Source: Blepharisma japonicum (taxonomy: Eukaryota; Ciliophora; Heterotrichea; Heterotrichida; Blepharismidae). From it: a stretch of 64,000 nt of DNA. The notes beneath the pieces were generated by a model that saw only the letters and a program-made list of their open reading frames with translations, had not been told where the DNA came from and searched no databases. The translations under genes and the position numbers were made by a program. The stretch covers positions 186,001 to 250,000 of the forward strand of contig CATKHK010000042.1 of the NCBI GenBank assembly GCA_949751835.1, given 5' to 3'. How positions within the stretch are numbered: the first letter of the stretch is position 1; each line of letters starts with the position of its first letter. Positions 57,058 to 64,000 of the stretch are shown here, piece by piece.

Positions 57058-58209
57058 TTACCATATAGTCACTTGGCGTATATCCCTGTCAGTAGCTTCA
57101 ACTGGGCAAGTTGGACACTTGAATTTCCCTCTTGAGCTGCTGCTTAATAATCTTTCCATGCTTTGCTTAGATATCATGTGCCCACATGGTAAGAGCATCG
57201 GTGGATTTTCCGGTGTCGAAATTTCTCTTGATACAGGGCATACAAAAATTGAGTGAAATCTCAGCTTTGGATCCAAATTCAGCTCAGTTGGCATAGGCTG
57301 TGTCCAGATTTTGTTCCCTCCTGTAATATTTGCCAATTGGATCATTTCTGGCATAATTTGGAGACCTGCAGTTATTGCTGTTACTAAAGAAGATTTAAAA
57401 GGAAGTCCCAATGTTTTGCATCATTCTTGAATCAGCTGCTGAGCTATAATTTTGTCATACTCTGGGTCAAGTAATTCTTGATAAGGAGAGTTTTCAGATT
57501 GGCTTAAAAATAAGCAAGCTCCCATTAATTGTTGAATTTCTCCTATATGCGTATTTTTAAAAGCTTGCATATGAGTTTTCGCATATTCCATAGCCATAGC
57601 AGAGTCTTTCCGTCTTAATAAATTCAAAAATTTCAATTTATGCAAATTAAACTGCAAATTTGCTGAAGAGCTTTTTAGCTGCTGAGAGTTGTCTTCTACC
57701 CATTTCAAGGCATATTCTATATTCCCTTCTTCAAGGGATTTCAAAACCTGATAAATCATTTTAAACTGCTCTTTGGCTTCAGCAACTCCGCCTCGAATTT
57801 GTTTGAGATCTTGAAGATAGTCAGCTTCTTCAAACATCCCTTCCCTCATAAAATACTCATGAATGGCCGAATTGATTATAGACTCATCTAATGGGGCAGT
57901 CGCATGGCACTGCAAGTCTTCAGGATTCATAATACCGTTCTGTTCTATTTCTTTTCCAAGCTTAGAAATATACGCATAAGTTTCTCGGTGCTCTTTACAG
58001 ACATTTCTGAGTGGCTCAGCATCTTTTATTTCCTGAAAGAGGCTTGATATCTTTGTCTGGAATTCTTCATCTGTCACTTCTTCGCTGTCGTTTTCTACAA
58101 AATTTTCTAATTGTTCCACTATTGAGTCAAGAGACTCAAAAATTTTGGTTCTGCCGATCCTTTGCCGTTTTTTGAGTCTTTCAATAATATTGGGTTGGTT
58201 GTTTTCCAT
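57058..58209 (-). CDS. RMND5/Gid2-type E3 ligase subunit of the CTLH/GID complex
   Basis: A 383-residue protein with stop TAA; a TGA at 57421-57423 is Trp. Layout: N-terminal helical region, LisH-CTLH segment at about 110-220 ('IHEYFMREGMFEEADYLQDL' is LisH-like, 'LKSLEEGNIEYALKWVEDN' is CTLH) and CRA-type helices. A C-terminal RING-Gid domain follows ('FVCPVSREISTPENPPMLLP', 'CGHMISKQSMERL', 'KFKCPTCP'). In known complexes RMND5 pairs with MAEA to form the E3 core. The degenerate RING of the family lacks several zinc ligands and that is also seen here. Its ATG is 28 bp from the divergent SAC3-like gene. Confidence 0.92.
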
Positions 58210-58237
58210 ATAATTAAAAATGTTTACAGAAAATTAA

Positions 58238-59287
58238 ATGGAAAATATACTGAAAAATGATCAAGAGACTTTAATGTGCAGTGATGAAGAAGCGAAACAA
58301 AGGATTCAATCTAATGTCATACATTTGTTTGAACTTTCCCCTGGAACTGATATATCAAGAGGGAAGGCTAAAGCGCACAGGCCATGGCTTGTGAAAAAGT
58401 ATGTGAGAAATTGCGAAAATGACAGTATAAGAGATCCAGAAACTTTGGACAAAACTCTTGATTATTTATTCAACTGCATACTTTATCTTGAGACTAATGG
58501 AAATCCTATGAACTACTCACTTCCTATAGGGAAACCTGTGCATTCTTATGAAGAGATTTATGATTTTTTAAGTGACAGATTAAGAGCTATTGCAAAAGAT
58601 TACAGAATTCTTGGAGAAAAAACAAGCAATTTATATATAAAAAACCATGAAAGAATGGCAAGGTTTTTTATCATGTCCTCATCACGAGCTTGCCATTATG
58701 AAAGCTTTGATATCACTTTGAATGACGAAAGATGCAGAGATATATTGAGTTCACTTATTCAAGGATATAAAGAAAGAAGAAAGCTAGATATTTATTCAGA
58801 AAATGAAGCTGAATTTATTGCTTATAAAATACTTATTGACATGGATAAACCAATTGAAGTAGTCAGCATTCTTAAAGACATTTCTAGAGATTTATTGAAT
58901 AGAGAAATATTGCAGATGGTTCTAAAAATATTTTTTTCATATTGGGGAGGCAATTATTCAGTTTTTTTCAGGATTGTAAAAAATTCAAGTTATTGGATAT
59001 CCTGTGCATGCTATAAATACTTTGAAAGTATAAGAGTTTCTGCAATGGAAAAGATGAAAATAGCATTTAGAGAAATTTATCTTGATGAATTTATTGATGT
59101 CCTTTGATATTCCAGTAGAGAAGAAGCTTGTGAATTTCTTAACATAAAAGGCATTAGAATAAAATGAAATGAAAATAAGGCTGAAATTTGCTTGAAAGGC
59201 ATGGAAATCCTTCAAAACTCATATAAGCCCAAAATCGCTATATCAAATATTGAAAACAAAAGGTTTATTGAAAATTGTTCATTATAA
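58238..59287 (+). CDS. SAC3/GANP/THP3-family protein
   Basis: A 349-residue protein with two TGA-Trp codons near its end (59105 and 59165). The SAC3/GANP PCI-like domain covers most of it: 'AHRPWLVKKYVRNCEND', 'RDPETLDKTLDYLFNCILYL' (family 'P.dlRp...L..t..yL'), 'SYEEIYDFLSDRLRAIAKDY' (family 'y.FlwDRtRaIrqDf'), then winged-helix-like C-terminus 'EEACEFLNIKGIRIKW'. Known members act in mRNA export or spliceosome-linked processing as partners of PCI/DSS1 complexes. It is shorter than SAC3 itself and similar in size to SAC3D1/THP3-like forms. Confidence 0.85.
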
Positions 59288-59516
59288 CTAAAAATTTATA
59301 TTAAAATTTGTAATTTTATAAAAAATCAGTTTTTCTTTATTTTGTCCGATTTTTATTTACAAATCTTAAAATATGTCATAATTTACGCATTTTTTGCAGA
59401 AAATGCAAACGCCAAATATTTTGCCACATAACCTGCAACTAAATTAAGTTTTTTAATTCTCTATCATATTTTCTTTCAAAATCTGAACAATTATTCAATA
59501 AATCTAAATAAAAGTA

Positions 59517-60392
59517 ATGAACACCTCCACCCTTCTACTTCCTCAAGATTCAAGGGAATCTTCTCCTCGCTCAAGCTCTCCTGGATCATCATCCCTTGAT
59601 TTATACTCATTCCCATCTTCAAGCAATTCTCCTTCTGCACTAAAGAGAAAACCTACAGGAAGGAAGATAAATTCTGATACTGAAATTCTTTCTCATTTTT
59701 ACACTTTTCGAGGCTCATCAATAGGTCAGCCAAAAAAAGAATATTTACGCTGTAAACTCATCAGAGGTCACAAAAGAGCAAATCGCCAAATAGAAAAAAA
59801 CTTAATCCCAATAAAATCTTTCAATAGTTACAATTGCAAGAATACTCAGTCCATCACTTTATGAAACAAACTTTCAGAAATTTATCTCAAATACTCATTC
59901 ATACTAAAAGACCTCTCAAAAACAGAAAATACCATAAAAAACAAAAATAAGCTAAAAGCTCCTAAATTAGCTAAAAGCTTTAATGCGAATTTTTGCATGG
60001 AATATTTTTATAAAAGTGAAGTAAGGGAGTCTTTTTATTATTATGTAGAATATTTATTTAGTGACTTTGAGCCAGAAGCTTTGTGTAAAAAATTTAATTT
60101 TAACTGCTGTAAAGGAAAAAAACATAAAGAAATGTGTTATGAAAAATGGGAAAGAGTAAAGCAATATATCAATAGCGATATGATATCAGAGCTAAAATTA
60201 GACCCTTGGTTTCCAAATACCGAAAAAAATACCGAGGAATCAAGATTTGAAGAAATTGAAAAAAAAAGTCCTGAGCTATATTTGGATTTCAGCCAACCTT
60301 CATGGATAAGAAAAATCTATGTACAACAAATCGAGTTCATGAATCCAAATGAAATATTTAGCATGAATTATATAAAAAATATGAAGATTTAA
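59517..60392 (+). CDS. unknown protein, 'RGHKRANRQIEK' paralogue 2
   Basis: A 291-residue protein read through one TGA at 59862-59864. It shares with the minus-strand gene at 47539-48423 the block 'PKKEYLRCKLIRGHKRANRQ', 'IEKNLIP', and the downstream pattern 'FNANFCMEYF…EVRESFYYYVEYLFSDFEP…CKKFNFNCC' with 'H….C…W'. The N-terminus is Ser/Pro-rich and disordered ('SSPRSSSPGSSSLD' type). The last 60 residues differ from the paralogue. The two conserved blocks are separated by a variable Lys-rich linker. I know no named family; the Cys/His arrangement might bind a metal. Confidence 0.72.
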
Positions 60393-60559
60393 GGAGAATA
60401 AAACATTTTCTATATAAATTAATTTCGAATAAAGATTTTCAATTTCCCAACTTTTTAAATTCATTAGCAAATTAAAGTTTCAGATTTCATATTTTTCGCA
60501 TTTCTGTTATCAATTAATTCTTTATGGTTGGAATTTTAAAAGATAAATAAAAGTAAGAA

Positions 60560-61708
60560 ATGGATTCAGAAAAACGAATTGGAGGAAAATTTGTTATCGG
60601 CTCAAAAATAGGTGGAGGGTCTTTTGGTGAGATTTTTAATGGAATAAATATTAACACAAATGATAAAATTGCCATAAAATTCGAGCCAAATGGATGCAAA
60701 ACTCCTCAATTAATTTCAGAGGCAAAAATTTTAAGATCTCTAGATAAAGGTATAGGGATTCCTAAAATTTTTTGATATGGTAATGGAGATGATGGGAGCT
60801 ACATGGTAATGGAATTACTAGGACACTCCTTAGAAGATCAGTTTAGTACGTGTCATAGAAAATTTACACTAAGAACGACAATTAAGCTTGCAGATCAAAT
60901 GCTGCATAGGATTGAATTTGTTCACAATAACAATATAATACACCGAGATATAAAGCCTGATAATTTCATTATGGGTTTGGGCTCGAAATCAAATATTGTT
61001 TATATAATCGATTTTGGGCTGAGTAAAAAATACAGAGATCCACGCACAAAACAGCATATCCCTTATCGTGAAAATAAAAGTTTGACAGGCACAGCTCGCT
61101 ACGCGTCAGTAAATACTCATATGGGTATTGAACAATCACGTAGAGATGATTTAGAAAGTATAGGTTACTCTATAATTTATTTCTATAGAGGCAATCTCCC
61201 ATGGCAAGGAATTAGAACAGGCACCAAGCAAGAAAAATATCAAAAAATCATGGAAAAAAAAATGGGAACTCCAATGGACCAGTTGTGTAGAGGTTTCCCG
61301 CAAGAATTTATAAATTATATGAGTTATTGCAGATCTTTGCACTTTGAAGAAAAGCCTGACTATGACTATTTAAGACGTCTTTTTCAAACAGTTGCAACTG
61401 CTGAGCAATTTTCAAGCGATTCTAAGTTCGACTGGGTAAAAACAACTGCTTCTTCACATGGTAGTTCTCGATCAGTAAACCGAAGACACAGACATAAAAA
61501 AGCAAAACATGCAGAGCCTCAACCTTTACCATTAGAAGAAAAAATAAGTTACACAGAGTCAGGAAGTGGCACAAAAACGTTAGTTATGGATTGTAACGGC
61601 TGGCCTGAGTTTAAAAATAGAGATAAGATCCTGAGGTCCAGGCATGAAGTTGATTTGACAACCCTTCTTCCGCTTGCAAATATAAAAGCAGGGTGCAGTG
61701 TATATTAA
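60560..61708 (+). CDS. casein kinase 1 family Ser/Thr kinase
   Basis: A 382-residue protein; TGA 60773-60775 is Trp. Kinase motifs are intact: Gly loop '[10 protein letters not shown]', Lys in 'IAIKFE', catalytic loop '[12 protein letters not shown]', '[10 protein letters not shown]'. The CK1-specific '[12 protein letters not shown]' replaces the APE motif (SIN in most members), followed by '[13 protein letters not shown]' and 'LPWQGI'. The kinase domain covers about residues 8-280. A basic tail ('[11 protein letters not shown]') and a variable C-terminus follow. CK1 families are expanded in ciliates. Cytosolic signalling is inferred; isoform assignment is not possible by eye. Confidence 0.95.
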
Positions 61709-62042
61709 ATTTAGGTGCAAAGTTCTGAAGAATGTAAAATTTGAATAAATAACAGCATATAGTATAATTATAATTAATTTTTAATTATACAAAATGTTGA
61801 AGGATCTTTAATGATTTCAAACATTATATCTACAAATAAATACATAAGAACATTCAATCCATAATTCTAAACTTTACTATAATTTTTGAATTATTTATCC
61901 AATGGATCTAATTATCTTCTCAGAGAAAATACAATTTTTTATATACGATTTAGATTTCAATAGATTTCTCACGCTTATCTAGAGAGTGGTTAGAAAAAAT
62001 CTACTAGTTCTACCATTATCTAATGACGAAAGTTAAATTTTA
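61709..62042. other. AT-rich spacer
   Basis: About 330 bp with no feature I can support. Confidence 0.5.
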
Positions 62043-62504
62043 ATGAAAGCTATTTGGATATTTATGTTCCTAAGCTTAGTTGCAATGAGTTATGAAATTC
62101 AAAGCATGGAAGCGGCAAGAATATGCTATAAAATAATTGATCCCTTTGTAAGCGACTTTTTATATCAAGATAATGGAATATTTAAAGACTTGGATGGGCT
62201 AAGGAGACAGAGAATTAAAGAAAAATTGACTGCAGACTTAATAGATAGCTGCAGGGACCAGATATCAACTGAACAAATGATTAAAGTTAAAAGTTTAGGT
62301 ACTGAAATCAATTGAAGAGATTTTGAACAATTTACAAAATTTGATTATAACAGATATTTAGAAGAGCTAAATTTAGATTTATCTGCAGAACAATACAGAT
62401 TAAAAGAAACAATTAAAGCCCTGGAAATAAAAGAAAAGAAAAAGCCAGGCAAAGAAGAATTAAGGCTTTATTCAGATAATCTATCTAAACGAGTTGAACT
62501 TTAA
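62043..62504 (+). CDS. secreted or lumenal small helical protein
   Basis: A 153-residue protein with one TGA-Trp at 62313-62315. Residues 1-17 form a signal peptide (MKAIWIFMFLSLVAMSY). The mature part is Lys/Glu/Leu-rich and helical ('RRQRIKEKLTADLIDSC', 'EEELRLY'-type C-terminus) with two Cys that could form a disulphide. No recognised domain; no retention signal at the C-terminus (…KRVEL). Confidence 0.6.
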
Positions 62505-62580
62505 CTATTAAAAATAAATAAATTCATATCGACAATAATTGAAATTTCTAAATTGCAAGTTATAATACATACTTATTAAA

Positions 62581-63336
62581 TTAATTTCGTTTTTGACTTC
62601 TTATTGACTCCCTATAAAGCGCTTCTGCTTGATCATTTTTAACCATTTCATCAGTCGCATATTGCAATAAGCTTTGATCCATTGACAAATGTACCCGTTT
62701 ACTCCCAATTTTTGGCTTTATATTATTTCAATTTCTTTTAATATATGCATTTTTCGCAGAAGTCGATTTTATAATAGAAAGTGATTTTGCTGACAAAATT
62801 CCAGGCTGTTCAACTTTTCTTTTTATCCCTGAAAAGTTAATTGGCCTTTGCAATAATTTTATGCTAAAAGTTTTAGGAGTTCTTACCTCTCCAGGTATAG
62901 GGGATTCGCGATTGTTTTTTCATTCAAAATCAATTGAAAGGCGATCGGCTTTTAAGGCAATTGTTCTTCTAGGGCGAGATGAAAATCTTGGAACATCAAT
63001 TAGCGATTTTCCAGAAACTTCAATTTTGTCATCAGTGCTATGTCGTTTGTGTCTTGACATTGAACTTACAGATGATGATCCTTCAATCTTTTTAGAATAT
63101 AGCAGTGTTCTTTTGTGGATAGAAGACGATATTATTGACGGAGAATGCCTTCTTGAGACTTGCTGAGACAGTAATTTTGGATTTTTGGGAATTTCTGTGA
63201 ATTTCAAATTTTTCGTCTCATCAATTGGAGAGTCAGGATTAGGGGAAGCTGGCTCGTGGGATTTTAGAGAGAATTGAGAATTTATTTGAAAAGATTGGTT
63301 AAAGCATAATCCTGACTTTCTTGCCTTTAATTCCAT
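62581..63336 (-). CDS. unrecognised basic Ser-rich protein
   Basis: A 251-residue protein with two TGA-Trp codons; stop TAA at 62581-62583, start ATG at 63336 (a TTG two codons upstream is not used). It is rich in Ser, Arg and Lys and probably disordered ('SSVSSMSRHKRHSTDDK', 'RFSSRPRRTIALKADR'). The last ~50 residues look more ordered ('HLSMDQSLLQYATDEMVKND'). Convergent with the secreted-protein gene, 76 bp between stops. Confidence 0.6.
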
Positions 63337-63636
63337 ATTCAATATTTTGATTTAAGTTACTGAATTGTTGACAGTATATTTAAGAAAATGTGTGATATTT
63401 TAATATGCTAAACAAAATCATGAGCTTCTCATTGAAAAATTATATATAAAAATTATCGCTGTTTAGGAAATTAATAATTCTTAGACTGTATCATCATAAA
63501 GTAAATTTGGGCACATTAATGAAATATATTAAGAATTAACTCCTACTAATTCAAGAATAATTTTCTTTTAATAATTGCTGGAAATCATATATTAAGTGAT
63601 TTTTTTATATTTGAATGAAAAAGGAAATAATTAATT
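63337..63636. other. AT-rich spacer
   Basis: Exactly 300 bp between divergent starts; nothing supported is seen. Confidence 0.5.
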
Positions 63637-64000
63637 ATGATGAAGGCAATTAGGATACTGAAGCAAAGAGCCAAACCTCTTCTGACTACAGTTGAAATTC
63701 CATCAGCAGGTTCAGGCCAAATCCTTGTGAAAATGGAATACAGCCCTATTAACCCTCATGATATAGGCTCCATAATGGGCTTCAGAAAGCAATCTCAAAT
63801 TTTCCCTCTAACATTAGGTGTTGAAGGCATTGGAAAAGTTGAGTCAGTAGGTGATGGAGTATCTCCAAGTTTGATAGGAAAAAGAGTAGCTTGCATCGCA
63901 AGTTCTGGGAGTTGGGCTGAGTATTGTATTGCAAGCTACTGAAATCAAATACCAGAAAATTTGGATCCTCAAATTGGGTCTTGCATATCATTAGCTCCTT
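63637..64000 (+). CDS. zinc-less MDR oxidoreductase (quinone/enoyl reductase-like), partial
   Basis: The first 121 codons of a gene that runs off the window. It begins MMKAIRILKQ and shows the GroES-like fold of medium-chain dehydrogenases: 'VKMEYSPINPHDIGSIMG', 'FPLTLGVEGIGKVESVGDGV', 'GKRVACIASSGSWAEYCIA'. These match quinone oxidoreductase and mitochondrial trans-2-enoyl-CoA reductase ('SPINPSDI…PAVGGNEGV', 'GTWRTEAVF' in MECR). The TGA at 63940-63942 is Trp. The catalytic zinc Cys of ADHs is absent, as in these subfamilies. Which of the two applies cannot be decided from the N-terminus. Confidence 0.85.

Noticed and set aside
1-64000. CRISPR arrays, rRNA genes, bacterial operons
   Set aside because: No regularly spaced repeats or rRNA sequence seen; gene content and introns are eukaryotic.

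Overview
The window reads as somatic (macronuclear) DNA of a heterotrich ciliate, most likely Blepharisma or a close relative. Three things seen in the sequence support this. TGA falls in frame at many positions where Trp is expected, for example the conserved Trp of Derlin, the E2 'PEEMW' motif and the pyrophosphatase 'WK' motif, while TAA and TAG end genes. The rare introns are only 15 nt long. The DNA is AT-rich and gene-dense, with gaps often under 50 bp between neighbours. All coordinates below read TGA as Trp; a standard-code reading chops most genes into pieces.

Left flank (1-8.9 kb): a double-UBC BIRC6-like E2, a degenerate dual-specificity phosphatase, a tRNA-Glu, a LITAF-domain protein, a degenerate inorganic pyrophosphatase, a coiled-coil/Kelch protein and a coiled-coil protein.

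Centre (8.9-44.8 kb): a tandem array of five giant genes (about 1,900-2,100 residues each), all on the + strand. Each encodes a signal peptide, LNR/Notch-type Cys repeats, a very long beta-helix/POMP-like repeat region, a GCC2/GCC3-type Cys module and a polytopic membrane domain with a cytoplasmic tail. They form two subfamilies in the order A-B-B-B-A, and copies 2 and 3 are a recent duplication of about 7 kb. Two short minus-strand genes of a second, unrecognised family sit between A and B members. The array shows several oddities: a 14-nt intron (copy 1), two TA-bounded AT-rich insertions that look like retained internal eliminated sequences (copy 4), an in-frame TAA (copy 5), and a sequence motif at a fixed distance upstream of all five start codons.

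Right flank (44.9-64 kb): housekeeping and signalling genes, tightly packed. They include an SLC35B1/HUT1-like transporter, a FAM13-like protein, an MBOAT acyltransferase, a cAMP-receptor-like GPCR, Derlin, OLA1/YchF ATPase, RMND5/Gid2 E3 subunit, a SAC3/GANP protein, casein kinase 1 and the start of an MDR oxidoreductase. Several proteins are unrecognised, including a paralogous pair 11 kb apart sharing a basic 'RGHKRANRQIEK' motif. Derlin (ER-associated degradation), RMND5 and the BIRC6-like E2 all belong to ubiquitin pathways, but they lie far apart and nothing suggests a functional cluster.
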